64,000 bases of DNA from the NCBI GenBank assembly GCA_021323655.1, contig JAJPKO010000057.1, forward strand, positions 34,447-98,446, given 5' to 3'. The translations under genes and the position numbers were made by a program. Below the pieces are notes generated by a model. It did not search any database. It was not told where the DNA came from and saw only the letters and a list, made by a program, of their open reading frames with translations. Positions 17,815-27,053 of the stretch are shown here, in pieces. Source of the stretch: Acidobacteriaceae bacterium. GTDB lineage: Bacteria > Acidobacteriota > Terriglobia > Terriglobales > Acidobacteriaceae. How positions within the stretch are numbered: position 1 is the first letter of the stretch; each line of letters starts with the position of its first letter.

Positions 17815-18162
17815 TTACCGTACGGCGGTAGTGGCGAACTTCTTCACCATGGCGAGCAGCAGCTTGCGGTCACTGTCGTTCAGGTTGGAAGAGTAGCGGC
17901 GAATCTGCGTAAGGAAACGAAGCTCTTCGTCCGTCAGTTTGTGCGTATTCAGTTCCTGTCCGAGTGCGTCTTCAGCGAAAAGTTGTGAGAGCGGTAAATC
18001 CAACGCGTTGGCGATCTTGGAGAGAGTGTCAAGCGAAGGGACGGTGTGGCCGTTCTCCACTCTTGACAGGTAGCAGCGCAGCAGGCCAGTGCGCTTTTCT
18101 ATATCACCCTGCGACAACCCCTTTTGCAACCGATAACCCCGAATGGTAGTTCCAATTTTCAT
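17815..18162 (-). CDS. XRE-family transcriptional regulator
   Basis: The 115-residue protein has a lambda-repressor-type helix-turn-helix at residues 5-60 (GYRLQKGLSQGDIEKRTGLL and YLSRVENG). The C-terminal 50 residues are helical and charged (LTDEELRFLTQIRRYSSNLN), probably for dimerisation. A promoter with an overlapping inverted repeat lies upstream (18213-18253), which suggests autoregulation. It is a single-gene unit; its targets are unknown. Confidence 0.85.
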   Translation of the reverse strand: MKIGTTIRGYRLQKGLSQGDIEKRTGLLRCYLSRVENGHTVPSLDTLSKIANALDLPLSQLFAEDALGQELNTHKLTDEELRFLTQIRRYSSNLNDSDRKLLLAMVKKFATTAVR

Positions 18163-18212
18163 GGCTGACTCTTTCCGCCTTCTTCCTGTGTGGAATGAGC
18201 GGTTTTTTTATT

Positions 18213-18253
18213 GTGTTAGCTGCATAGTTAACACGCCGGAAGGGCGTAAGCAA
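18213..18253 (-). promoter_or_regulatory. Putative XRE promoter with operator
   Basis: On the minus strand TTGCTT (18253-18248) is followed after 17 bases by TAACTA (18230-18225). The inverted repeat GTGTTA (18213-18218) and TAACAC (18229-18234) overlaps that -10 element, about 50 bases before the gene start. The placement fits an operator for self-repression. Confidence 0.45.
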
Positions 18254-18285
18254 GAAAAATTTTCTGAATCTTCCGGGCAGTGCCG

Positions 18286-18313
18286 TCAGAGGAACCAGTG
18301 ATGGTTCCTCTGA
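18286..18313 (-). terminator. Hairpin after the dienelactone hydrolase gene
   Basis: A perfect twelve-base stem, TCAGAGGAACCA with TGGTTCCTCTGA, encloses a four-base loop immediately beyond the stop codon. There is no immediate T-run on the minus strand, although TTTTTC occurs about 35 bases on. Confidence 0.6.
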
Positions 18314-18317
18314 AAAG

Positions 18318-19058
18318 TTATGATTTCAATGTGCGAGCAAAGAACAGGCGCATACGCTCCTGTGCGTCTTTCGCGTCTTCCGGTTTATATCCCTGAGTAT
18401 TATTAGGGTTCTCAAAGGCGTGGCCGGCGTCGGGATAAATCTTTGCATTCACCTGCTTGCCTAGGCTTTTCATGGCGTCAACAAAGGCGTTTACGGAGGA
18501 GGGAGGGATTCCCCGGTCCTGTCCGCCGAAATTGCCCAGAATGCTGGCGTGGATTTTTTCAAGGGAGGTCTTGTCTGTTGGCAGAGGACCATAGTTGATG
18601 GCCACGGCACGCAGATCTGGTTCAGCCACGGCGAATTGTGCAGCGTAGCCTCCGCCCATGCACCAGCCGACGGCGCCGATGCGCTTCGGGTCCACGTCCT
18701 TGCGCTTTGCCAGATAATCGAAGGCCGAGACGAGGTCGCGCACGCCACGGTCCGGCGGCAGTCCGCGGGAAAGCTCGTGGGCCATCTCGGGATCCGATGC
18801 CACCTGTCCACGATAGAGGTCTACGGCGAGAGCGACATAGCCCTCGCTGGCGAGATTGCTGGCCTGTTCCTTGACCCAGTCGTTGAGGCCCCACCACTCA
18901 TGAATGACGATGATGGCGGGATGGCTTCCGCTTCCGGAAGGGAGATATAGGAGGCCGGAGGCGTTGCCGTTGCCGCTGGGAAATGTGACCTGCTGTGGAG
19001 TGGAAGCGAGGGCTGGAATGGAGAAAAGAAGCAGAACGAGTGTAAAAAGATGCTTCAT
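18318..19058 (-). CDS. Secreted dienelactone hydrolase family protein
   Basis: From the ATG at 19058 (GGAG eight bases upstream) the 246-residue protein has a signal peptide ending PALAS and an alpha/beta-hydrolase domain. The catalytic triad is visible as Cys in GAVGWCMGGGYA, Asp in FGGQDRGIPP and His in PDAGHAFENP. The Cys nucleophile is typical of dienelactone hydrolases. The frame is open to 19130, but only the inner start gives a signal peptide. It should act in the periplasm on a lactone or ester; the natural substrate is unknown, and no aromatic-degradation gene is nearby. Confidence 0.87.
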   Translation of the reverse strand: MKHLFTLVLLLFSIPALASTPQQVTFPSGNGNASGLLYLPSGSGSHPAIIVIHEWWGLNDWVKEQASNLASEGYVALAVDLYRGQVASDPEMAHELSRGLPPDRGVRDLVSAFDYLAKRKDVDPKRIGAVGWCMGGGYAAQFAVAEPDLRAVAINYGPLPTDKTSLEKIHASILGNFGGQDRGIPPSSVNAFVDAMKSLGKQVNAKIYPDAGHAFENPNNTQGYKPEDAKDAQERMRLFFARTLKS

Positions 19059-19176
19059 GGAAAGCTCCAGAAAAGATTTTGATGTGCCAGCATCTTGCAC
19101 CGTTGAGGATGGGATGGCAAGTCGGCGCATCCCGACCAGCGAGAATATTCATCGGAACAAACAAATGAGCTGAGGG

Positions 19177-20070
19177 ATGCGCGAATCTCTGAAGAGCGGC
19201 ATACGGTGTTTTGGAGGACGGTCGTGGACGATCACGGTCCGCGTCTATAACGAGCTGTGGCGGACACGGGTCTTTACGGCAGCGGCTGGACTTGCCTATT
19301 ACTTTCTGCTTTCGCTGGTGCCACTGGTGATTGTTTTTGCTTCGCTGCTGCGGTTTCTTCCGGTGAACAATCTGGCCTTTCAACTGCTGGGACTGCTGGC
19401 GGCGCTGGCCCCGCCGGAGTCTATGAGTCTTGTGTTTTCGGTTGTGGCTGGAATCCTGGAACCGGGGCATGGGAAGGTGCTGTCGTTCGGCATTGTTGGG
19501 TACATCTGGGCGGCAACGGGTGGGTTTTCTGCGCTGATAGAAGCGCTGAATATTGCCTACGATGTGGAGGACACCCGTCCATGGTGGCGGGACCGAGTGC
19601 AGGCATTCCTGATGACGTTCACGGTTGGCGTGCTGGGGCTGCTGGCACTGTTTGCCATTCTGGCTGGCCCACATTTTGGACATCTGCTGATGCTGGTCTT
19701 TCCCTTGCCGAGTAGCTTTGCCCTGATCTGGCCGATTCTGAGGTGGACCATTATTGTTTCGACGTTTGTGGTGGGGATTGAACTGATGTACTACCTTGGC
19801 CCGCACGGCAGGCACAGTTTCTGGTCCACGCTGCCGGGGGCGTTCCTGGCTGTGGGGATGTGGTTTCTGGGTTCGTTCGGGCTCAGCTTTTATCTCAGCA
19901 ATATCTCAAATTACAACAAGACCTATGGATCGCTTGGGGCGGTGATCGCGCTGATGCTGTGGCTGTATATCAGCGGACTGGCCGTTCTGATTGGGGCCGA
20001 GCTGAATGCGGAATGGAGCAAGGAGAAGCGGGCCATGCGGGCTGAGAAGCAAGCGGTTGAGTTTTCATGA
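19177..20070 (+). CDS. YihY/BrkB-type inner-membrane protein
   Basis: The 297-residue protein has about six membrane segments and the family features GLAYYFLLSLVPLVIVFASL near residue 40 and YNKTYGSLGAVIALMLWLY near 250, with a hydrophilic C-terminus (EWSKEKRAMRAEKQ). Members were once called RNase BN by mistake; they are now regarded as membrane proteins of unclear function, some proposed as transporters. It is divergent from the hydrolase gene with about 120 bases between them. Confidence 0.85.
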   Translation: MRESLKSGIRCFGGRSWTITVRVYNELWRTRVFTAAAGLAYYFLLSLVPLVIVFASLLRFLPVNNLAFQLLGLLAALAPPESMSLVFSVVAGILEPGHGKVLSFGIVGYIWAATGGFSALIEALNIAYDVEDTRPWWRDRVQAFLMTFTVGVLGLLALFAILAGPHFGHLLMLVFPLPSSFALIWPILRWTIIVSTFVVGIELMYYLGPHGRHSFWSTLPGAFLAVGMWFLGSFGLSFYLSNISNYNKTYGSLGAVIALMLWLYISGLAVLIGAELNAEWSKEKRAMRAEKQAVEFS

Positions 20071-20250
20071 GACCCTCCTCTGTTTGCACTAAGATTGTTT
20101 GTTTTCAATGACTTACGGTTTTTGCGATGCATTAGAGGTCATCTTTTGGCGCGCTCTTATTTATTTAAAGGACAGCAATTTCGGATGTAATTTCCGGACA
20201 TTGGTTGTTTTCACGAGTAATTCTGCCTTTGATGGCCTGTGGCGCTCTAT

Positions 20251-22653
20251 TCATTCTTTTAAGCGAACGGTCTGCTCGCCAGGGCGAAGTGAGTAGCTTT
20301 TTCCTGCCCAGACGAGTTCTCCGGTCAGGCCAGGCGGGAGGCTTACCTGGGCCGTCCACCGGCTGGATTGGAGGCGGTAGCTTACGCGGATGTCACCGTT
20401 CGCGTTGGGCATCACGGCGTCGAGGTGAGTAAGTTTGCCGAGATGTGGTTCGATGCGGACGGTCCTGAATCCCGGTGAGGTGGGATGGATGCCTGCGACC
20501 ACGGTGAGCAGGTCGTAGTTGGGGCTGGCGCTCCAGGCGTGGCAGTCAGAGCGGGTGGGTTCGGGCTGCTCGGCCCAGGTGCTGAGGCCGAGTTGGAGCA
20601 TGTTACGCCACGGACCAAGCTGGTCGAGGTAGCGGTCGGCCAGGCCGGAGTGTTCGAGCGCGCGGGCGAGATAGAAGCGGAAGTAGTAGCTCATGGCGGA
20701 AAGAGGCGGGACCTCGTGGCCTTCCACCTGCACGCTCTGGTTTTCCTGTGAGGCGAGGATGCGCTCGAGGATTTTCTGCTGCTGGTCGCGCGGAGCCACG
20801 TCCTGCCATACGGCGAGAACGTTGACCTGCTGGCTGTAACTCTTCTTTGCGGGAGTGTCGGCGTAGAGGCCGTAGCGCGCGTCCCAGCAGAGGCGGTTGA
20901 GCGCCTCGGATGATTTCTGGATCATGGCCTGATAATTCTCTGCGCGCTCTTTGCTGCCGAAGTGCGATTCGAGGGCCCAGGCGTCGTGCAGGGCCTCAAT
21001 AAATTGCAGCGTGAGGAAGGCGGAGCCGCCATCGGCTTCCTGTGGAGGAACGCCGTCGCGATAGCCGCTGGTCCAGTCGCCGAACTCCCACCAGCGCACT
21101 CTGCCCATGAGGCCGTCGGGACGCAGATGGGCGGTGTACCAGTCTATGACTCCGCGAGTGCGGGGGAGGGTTTCGCGTACGAGGGCCTCGTCATCCACAT
21201 ACATCCAGTAGTCGTGGAGCATGTCTACCCAGAGCAGAGAGAAGGTGGGAATGAACTGCGGCAGGCGCGAGGGATAGCGGCTCTGGGTGATTCCTTCAGG
21301 GACGATGGAGGCTTCAATATTATTGATGGCCTGACGCGCGAGGCGGCTGTCTCCGGTGTCGGCGTAGGAGATGAGGGCTTGGATGCGGGTGTCGCCTACG
21401 TACTGAAGCTGCTCCCAATAGGGGGCGTCCATGTAGGTTTCATGCGCGCAGAGGCGGGCGGTGCGCCAGCCGGTGTCCCACAATTTTTTGAGATCGGGGA
21501 TGTCGCCGTCTATGCTGGCCTTCTGCTGAAACGGGTAGGCGTTGAACCAGCCGCGAAGGCTTTCAAGGCGCAGAGGCTGGTCTTTAGTGGTCACATCTAT
21601 TTGCAGATAACGCCATGTACGCCACCAGAGCGGTTGGTAGGAGCGGTGATTACCGCCATCGCTGATGAACTCGTCTGAAACGCCTTCGATGTGGCGTCCG
21701 GTGATTTCATTGCGATTACCTTTCTGGCCGTTGGTGTCGTAGAGGGCCTCTGAGTAGGTGAGGCGTATGTCCGCGTCTCGGCCGCCGGTGATGGTCAGAT
21801 CGGGGTAGGCGGTCTGAAGCACGGAGTTATCGAGCAGCAGAGTGAGATGGGTGTTGGCCGGGACTTCGAGCGGCTGTGCGGGAAATGTGGGTGCGGCGTT
21901 GAGACCTTCGACACGCACGGGTTTGCCGGCCTCGACGAGGCGGTGCTCCATGGGCGGAAGCTGATCCTGCACAAGCTCCCAGTTGTTGTCGGCGTCCTGT
22001 GCCTCGCGGGTAGCGGCGCGACCAATGGTGATGGCGTTGTGCCACTGGCTGGCGTTGGAGATATTGTCGGCGTCCCAGTCCCAAATGGTGAGGCGGCCGT
22101 CTACGCGTTCGGCTGGGCCGGCGGCGTAGTAGCCGCGAGCGTCGTTGAGGGCGGCGAGGCGACGGCCCTTGTCCTCGAGGACGAGCCATGATTTGTCAGT
22201 ATTTGCGATTTCCTCTGCAGGTGTGTCTCCCTGGAGCATGAAGCCGGTGCGGTCGCTCATTTGCGCGACGGGAGCGCGTGTGCCGTAGTTCCAGATGGTG
22301 GCCGCGAGGATGTTCCTGCCGGAGTGGAGAAGCGGGGCGAGGTCTATGGTCTCAAAGCGCCAGTGAAAGAGGTCGCCGCGGGAAGGGCCTTCGCCCGCGT
22401 ACTGCCCGTTGACGTGAAGCAGGAAGCGATTGTCTGCGCTGACGTGTACCCAGAAGTGATCGGGTTTCGACGGCAAGGTGATTTCCTTGCGGAAATAGTA
22501 GACGCCTTCGTCTTTTTGCGGAGCGTTGGGGCAGGCGATCCAATGGGCATGCCATACGGAAGCGACCAGGGATGGATTGAGCGGCTTTTGTTCCTGCGCG
22601 AAGAGCTGGGCAGAGAAGAAACAGAGCAGAGCCAGGACGAACGGACGAACCAT
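20251..22653 (-). CDS. Alpha-L-rhamnosidase-like glycoside hydrolase (GH78)
   Basis: From the ATG at 22653 the 800-residue protein has a signal peptide ending AQLFAQ, N-terminal beta-sandwich modules (the block VSADNRFLLHVNGQYAGEGP is typical), an (alpha/alpha)6 barrel, and a C-terminal beta-domain. The catalytic region is ETYMDAPYWEQLQYVGDTR, matching the acidic motif of the rhamnosidase six-hairpin domain. It should remove terminal alpha-L-rhamnose from plant polysaccharides or glycosides, in the periplasm or outside. The frame is open upstream to 22839, but that would lose the signal peptide. No transporter is adjacent. Confidence 0.88.
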   Translation of the reverse strand: MVRPFVLALLCFFSAQLFAQEQKPLNPSLVASVWHAHWIACPNAPQKDEGVYYFRKEITLPSKPDHFWVHVSADNRFLLHVNGQYAGEGPSRGDLFHWRFETIDLAPLLHSGRNILAATIWNYGTRAPVAQMSDRTGFMLQGDTPAEEIANTDKSWLVLEDKGRRLAALNDARGYYAAGPAERVDGRLTIWDWDADNISNASQWHNAITIGRAATREAQDADNNWELVQDQLPPMEHRLVEAGKPVRVEGLNAAPTFPAQPLEVPANTHLTLLLDNSVLQTAYPDLTITGGRDADIRLTYSEALYDTNGQKGNRNEITGRHIEGVSDEFISDGGNHRSYQPLWWRTWRYLQIDVTTKDQPLRLESLRGWFNAYPFQQKASIDGDIPDLKKLWDTGWRTARLCAHETYMDAPYWEQLQYVGDTRIQALISYADTGDSRLARQAINNIEASIVPEGITQSRYPSRLPQFIPTFSLLWVDMLHDYWMYVDDEALVRETLPRTRGVIDWYTAHLRPDGLMGRVRWWEFGDWTSGYRDGVPPQEADGGSAFLTLQFIEALHDAWALESHFGSKERAENYQAMIQKSSEALNRLCWDARYGLYADTPAKKSYSQQVNVLAVWQDVAPRDQQQKILERILASQENQSVQVEGHEVPPLSAMSYYFRFYLARALEHSGLADRYLDQLGPWRNMLQLGLSTWAEQPEPTRSDCHAWSASPNYDLLTVVAGIHPTSPGFRTVRIEPHLGKLTHLDAVMPNANGDIRVSYRLQSSRWTAQVSLPPGLTGELVWAGKSYSLRPGEQTVRLKE

Positions 22654-22775
22654 GTGGCCCAGAGTACCAGAACAGGGTTGCGATTTCTCGGCTGAAATAA
22701 ATCGCAGGGGGAAAAATGTGGAGAGGGTGGCGAGGGCGAGAGTTCGGAGCGCGCTTTCGCGCGGACTGGATTGGC

Positions 22776-22834
22776 CCACGTTAGCTTCGCGAACGTGGAG
22801 CACCAGCCTAAATCCACATCTTTTCAAGATGTGG
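22776..22834. repeat. Two adjacent short palindromes
   Basis: CCACGTT (22776-22782) pairs with AACGTGG (22792-22798), and CCACATCTT (22814-22822) pairs perfectly with AAGATGTGG (22826-22834). Both stems open with CCAC and close with GTGG, in a gap between two genes on the same strand. They look like REP-type intergenic hairpins rather than a terminator, since no T-run follows. Confidence 0.5.
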
Positions 22835-22868
22835 TACACCCGGGGTTGGTGTTCTGCGCTTGTGGGTA

Positions 22869-23531
22869 TCAGCGGGTGATCATGACTTCGTAAAGGTTGT
22901 CTTTGGCGAGGAAGAAGCTGTAGTTGCTGTAGCTGGAGAAGAGCTTCTCAATATTGCGGTTGGTGTAGACGCGCTGGATGGGGAATGGCTCGCTTTCCTG
23001 CATCTCAATCATCTCGCTTTCAGTGAGGTGATAGCGGCAGAAGGTGGTGGCCTCCCCGGTTTTTTTTGTGTGGAAGAGGGCGAGGACGCGGCCGCCGGAG
23101 TGGAGCGAGCGGTAGAGCTTGTCTACGAGCGGGGCGACGAGTGGCTCAGGGATGTAGTCGAGAGTGGTCCAGAGGAGGACGACATCGAATTCGCGCCCGC
23201 CGAAGTCCATGTTCTGGGAGAGAAAGCCTTCGACGTTGAAGCCGGGTTCGGCGCCTTGCTCGGCGGGGGGCAGTTCCCAACCGCCTTTGAGGGCTTCGTG
23301 GACAAGGTCGGCCATCCAGACGCTGTGGCCGAGGCTGGTGAGGTAATTAATGTTGGAGGGCGAGGTGGGGCCGATGTCGAGGACGCGGAGTGCCTGCTCG
23401 CTCCTGAGATGCTTTTGCAGGGCGGCCCATCCGCTGGAATGGCGCGGAACACGGGGGCCGGTGAGGACGGTGGGCTTGTCGTGCCGGGTCTCTGTCTGTC
23501 CACGGCCAAATAAAGTACGCAGTACGCTCAT
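22869..23531 (-). CDS. SAM-dependent methyltransferase
   Basis: The 220-residue protein has a class I methyltransferase fold. Motif I is VLDIGPTSPSNINYL (about 50-64), the acidic end of beta-2 is VWMADL, and motif IV is FDVVLLWTTLDYIPE. The C-terminal third (KDNLYEVMITR) is conserved-looking but unassigned. The Pro/Ser substitutions in the glycine loop are unusual but frequent in acidobacterial homologues of this kind. The substrate is unknown. It lies about 100 bases from the bactofilin gene on the same strand. Confidence 0.75.
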   Translation of the reverse strand: MSVLRTLFGRGQTETRHDKPTVLTGPRVPRHSSGWAALQKHLRSEQALRVLDIGPTSPSNINYLTSLGHSVWMADLVHEALKGGWELPPAEQGAEPGFNVEGFLSQNMDFGGREFDVVLLWTTLDYIPEPLVAPLVDKLYRSLHSGGRVLALFHTKKTGEATTFCRYHLTESEMIEMQESEPFPIQRVYTNRNIEKLFSSYSNYSFFLAKDNLYEVMITR

Positions 23532-23632
23532 GGGTATTCGAATTGGCGGCTTCTCGCGGCGTGACGCTGCGAAGTTCTGGGGGCCCCGCCAGCATTCCCT
23601 ATAGCAATTCTATCGGCAGCGGCGCGGTTTTC

Positions 23633-24046
23633 TTAGTTGGAGGCGCCGAAGAGTGCTCCGGGCTTGTCGCCGGCAGCGGCGGGGTCCGCAGCCCGCTCGC
23701 CTGGTGTTCCGCTCTGGATCAGGTCCACTTTGCCGCGATAGATGGCGTTTTCCTCGATGGAGAGGCGCTGCGCCTGCAGGTCACCGGTGACGCGTGAGCC
23801 TGCACGGAGTTCGACGCGTCCGGTGGCGTGGATGTTTCCATCCAGAGTGCCATTGACGACCACGTCGCGCGCTGAGACATTGGCCTGCACACGGGCATTT
23901 GCGCCAATGGTCAGCCGACTGTCACTGAGCGTAATGGTGCCCTCGACCACGCCATCTACCAGGAGGTCTTCGTTGCCCTTTACTTCTCCGCGAATCTGGA
24001 CCGATTTACCAATTGCCGCGACTGCACCCTCACCAGCACCTGCCAT
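23633..24046 (-). CDS. Bactofilin (polymer-forming cytoskeletal protein)
   Basis: The 137-residue protein is a single bactofilin beta-helix with short repeats such as VQIRGEVKGNEDLLVDGVVE and ADARDVV-type turns (SARDVVVNGTLDGNIHATG). Bactofilins polymerise without nucleotide and organise cell-shape or envelope machinery at the membrane. The ATG at 24046 has AAGGAG nine bases upstream; the ATG 24 bases before it has no site. The C-terminal tail is disordered (Gly/Ala/Pro-rich). Confidence 0.88.
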   Translation of the reverse strand: MAGAGEGAVAAIGKSVQIRGEVKGNEDLLVDGVVEGTITLSDSRLTIGANARVQANVSARDVVVNGTLDGNIHATGRVELRAGSRVTGDLQAQRLSIEENAIYRGKVDLIQSGTPGERAADPAAAGDKPGALFGASN

Positions 24047-24225
24047 CGAAATTTTCTCCTTGGGAATCACTTCTGGGGCGTTGCAACGAATATACGCAAC
24101 TGAAATGAATGCCGCAAGAAAAGAACGGGCAGTTGTGGGAGCGGAGCGCTTAAATCAATATGGAAGACCATTCCGGGAAAACTCCCGGGCCTTGCGCAGC
24201 GTCTAACGGGAGGACATCATAATAG

Positions 24226-25137
24226 ATGCGCAAGTCACAAAGTATGAAAGCTCGATCTCTACTTTTTGCCTGGAAACCAGCGGGAATTGTTCTTCCACTC
24301 TATGCTGCTGTCTGCTGTTTGTTTCTTTCGAAGCCACTGTGTGCGCGGGCACAGTCGGAAGTGGCCAGGGATCCGGCGGCGATTGTTCGCAGGGCCTCCC
24401 ACAATGAACTGGCTGCCAGTAACGGGAACCATCCCTTCCGGTATCAACTGCACAAAATTGATGACGGCAAAATCACGACGAAGGAAATTGTCGAGACGAA
24501 GGACGGCGATGTGGCGCGCCTGATTGCGGTGAATGACAAGCCGTTGGATCCGGATGCAGAGAAGGCGGAAATTGCCCGGCTGGACAATCTTGCGGCGCAT
24601 CCGGAATTGCAGAAGCACAGGCGGCAGAAAGAGCAGGAGGACAGCGACCGAGCCAACAAGATGGTGCGGCTGTTGCCGGATGCTTTTGTCTACAAATTTG
24701 AAGGCATGGTGGAAGGGCCGAATGGGCCTTGCTACAAGCTGAGTTTTCAGCCGAACCCGAAATTTGATCCTCCGGACCGCGAGTCGCAGGTGTTTGCAGG
24801 GATGGCGGGCGAGTTGTGGATAGACAAAGAGCAGGAGCGCATGGTGCGGTTGGATGCTCACCTGATTGATGATGTGGATTTTGGGTGGGGCATTCTGGGC
24901 AAGCTGTACAAGGGCGGCAGCATTCTGGTGGAGCAGGCCGATGTGGGCGAGCACCACTGGGAGGCAACCCATATGAAGCTGAACCTGACGGGCAAGGCAT
25001 TGATGATTAAACCGCTCAGTTTTCAGACGACGGAAGATGCCAGCCACTTTGAGCCTGTTCCGCCGGACATGGGGTATCAGAAGGCGATTGAGTTGTTATT
25101 GAGCGACAAGTCTGGATCTCAGGTGGCGCGGCGGTAG
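24226..25137 (+). CDS. Secreted protein of unknown function
   Basis: I do not recognise a named family. The 303-residue protein has an N-terminal hydrophobic leader (residues 14-42, ending CARAQ) and a charged middle with DPDAEKAEIARL and KHRRQKEQEDSDRAN. The C-terminal half is beta-rich (VFAGMAGELWIDKEQERMVR, GGSILVEQADVGEHHWEA). The alternating beta pattern ending in FQTTEDASHFEPV recalls LolA/LolB-like or YceI-type lipid-binding folds, but this is only an impression. An ATG at 24244 is an alternative start. It precedes the site-2 protease gene by 75 bases. Confidence 0.6.
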   Translation: MRKSQSMKARSLLFAWKPAGIVLPLYAAVCCLFLSKPLCARAQSEVARDPAAIVRRASHNELAASNGNHPFRYQLHKIDDGKITTKEIVETKDGDVARLIAVNDKPLDPDAEKAEIARLDNLAAHPELQKHRRQKEQEDSDRANKMVRLLPDAFVYKFEGMVEGPNGPCYKLSFQPNPKFDPPDRESQVFAGMAGELWIDKEQERMVRLDAHLIDDVDFGWGILGKLYKGGSILVEQADVGEHHWEATHMKLNLTGKALMIKPLSFQTTEDASHFEPVPPDMGYQKAIELLLSDKSGSQVARR

Positions 25138-25212
25138 CGGGATGTTAGAAATGACCCAGGTTGGAGTGGTCTGCTGAATCGCATGGCGCCCTGATACCAT
25201 CAAGACTGTTGC

Positions 25213-25914
25213 ATGAGTCAGCAAGAGATTGTCCTGAAGATCTTCGAGTATGTCATTCTGCTGTTTGCCTTGAGCCTGCATGAGGCGGCGCACGCCTGGA
25301 TGGCATCGCGGCTGGGTGATCCGACGGCGCGGATGCTGGGCCGGATCACGTTAAATCCTGTCAAGCACATAGACATGTTCGGGACAGTGCTGATTCCGCT
25401 GGCGATGCTCTTTCTCTCTCATGGGATTTTGTTTGGGTGGGCGAAGCCGACTCCGGTGACGACGAGGAACTTCAGAAAGCCAGTGCGTGATGACATTCTG
25501 GCCACACTGGCCGGGCCGGTGAGCAATATTCTGGCCGCGGTCGCTTCGCTGGTTGCACTGGCGGTGATTGCGAAAACTACGCCGATCGGGAACGCCATGA
25601 TTAAACAACTGGTGATGTTTGGCGGGCCTTCGCCGGAGTTGATGGCAGCAAGTCCCATTATTGCCCCCCTGATTGTGTTGCTGTATCTGGGCATCCTGCT
25701 GAACCTGTTTCTGGCAGCATTCAATCTCATTCCGCTGCCGCCGCTGGATGGCTCGCATGTTCTGCGCCATCTGCTGCCATATAAGGCGCTGCGTTTTTAT
25801 GATTCCCTTGGCATGATCAGCCTGGTGCTGATTCTCTTCTTTGGTGGACCCATTGTCAGCGCCATTATCGCGCCGGCCCTGAGCGCTTTTGATCGTGTCC
25901 TTCTGGCGCTTTGA
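25213..25914 (+). CDS. Site-2 protease family zinc metallopeptidase (M50)
   Basis: The 233-residue protein is an intramembrane protease with HEAAH at residues 23-27 as the zinc motif and NLIPLPPLDG near 175 supplying the third ligand Asp. About six membrane segments fill the rest. There is no PDZ or CBS domain, so it is the short form. These proteases release membrane-anchored regulators or clear signal-peptide remnants; its substrate is unknown. trpS follows 75 bases later. Confidence 0.9.
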   Translation: MSQQEIVLKIFEYVILLFALSLHEAAHAWMASRLGDPTARMLGRITLNPVKHIDMFGTVLIPLAMLFLSHGILFGWAKPTPVTTRNFRKPVRDDILATLAGPVSNILAAVASLVALAVIAKTTPIGNAMIKQLVMFGGPSPELMAASPIIAPLIVLLYLGILLNLFLAAFNLIPLPPLDGSHVLRHLLPYKALRFYDSLGMISLVLILFFGGPIVSAIIAPALSAFDRVLLAL

Positions 25915-25988
25915 GCTGATGGCCGTTCAGGGAGATACTGCCGATTTCCCTTACAATAGGCAAAGCAATTTCTTTGGTGAGTCATTCG

Positions 25989-27053
25989 GTGTCAAACACT
26001 TCTTCTGCACAGAAAAAGCGCGTGCTGAGCGGCATGCGTCCGACGGGAAAACTTCATCTTGGCAATTACATGGGGGCGCTCAAGAACTGGGTGGGCCTTC
26101 AGGACAAGTATGATTGCTACTTTTTTATTGCCGTCTGGCACGCTTTGACGACGGACTATGCCGATCCCTCACAGGTACGCGAGAACACGCTGGACGTAGC
26201 GCTGGACTGGCTGGGCGCTGGGCTTGATCCGGAAAAGTGCGTGATTTTTGCGCAGAACCAGGTGAAGATTCATGCCGAGCTGCACTTGCTGCTTTCGATG
26301 ATTACGCCTCTGGGTTGGCTGGAACGCGTGCCTACTTATAAGGAGCAGCAGGAAAATATCACAGGTAAAGATCTCTCTACCTATGGATTTTTGGGATATC
26401 CGCTGTTGCAGGCAGCCGATATTCTGATTTATCAGGCGGATTATGTTCCTGTGGGGCAGGACCAGGTGGCGCACGTGGAGCTGACGCGCGAGGTAGCGCG
26501 GAGGTTTAACCAGTTCTACAAAGTACAAGACGCAGACCGTAGGGCGCAGGGGGCAGAAATTTTGCCGGAGCCGCAGGTGCTGCTAACGCCGTCACCTAAA
26601 CTTCCGGGAACGGATGGCCGCAAGATGTCAAAGAGTTACGGGAACACAGTGCTGCTCACTGACCCTGAGCCGGTGGTGAGGCAGAAGCTGAAGCCCATGG
26701 TGACGGACCCGGCGCGCGTGCGGCGCACGGATCCGGGAAATCCGGATGTGTGCCCGGTGGGCGATCTGCACAAGGTGTTCTCTGACCAGGAGACGATTGC
26801 GAAGGTTTATGCGGGTTGCACGACGGCAGGCATTGGCTGTATTGAGTGCAAGGGCTGGGCGGCGGACTCGATTGTGCGGGAGCTTGTTCCGATTCAGGAG
26901 CGGCGCAGTAAGTATGAGCAGAACCCTCAGCTGGTACAGGAGATTCTGAATGCCGGATCAAAGAAGGCCACGGAGCGCGCTGAGCAGACGATGCAGGAAG
27001 TGCGCACGGCGATGGGGCTGGCGGAGAACCTTGTGGGCGAGACGGTGCGGTAA
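25989..27053 (+). CDS. trpS: Tryptophanyl-tRNA synthetase
   Basis: This class Ic synthetase charges tRNA-Trp. The class I motifs are HLGN in GMRPTGKLHLGNYMGAL and KMSKS in DGRKMSKSYGN. The chosen start is the GTG at 25989, seven bases after GGTGAG, giving 354 residues; TTG at 25974 or GTG at 25977 would add only four or five residues. The stop codon shares one base with the scpA ATG (TAATG), so scpA translation is probably coupled. Confidence 0.95.
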   Translation: MSNTSSAQKKRVLSGMRPTGKLHLGNYMGALKNWVGLQDKYDCYFFIAVWHALTTDYADPSQVRENTLDVALDWLGAGLDPEKCVIFAQNQVKIHAELHLLLSMITPLGWLERVPTYKEQQENITGKDLSTYGFLGYPLLQAADILIYQADYVPVGQDQVAHVELTREVARRFNQFYKVQDADRRAQGAEILPEPQVLLTPSPKLPGTDGRKMSKSYGNTVLLTDPEPVVRQKLKPMVTDPARVRRTDPGNPDVCPVGDLHKVFSDQETIAKVYAGCTTAGIGCIECKGWAADSIVRELVPIQERRSKYEQNPQLVQEILNAGSKKATERAEQTMQEVRTAMGLAENLVGETVR

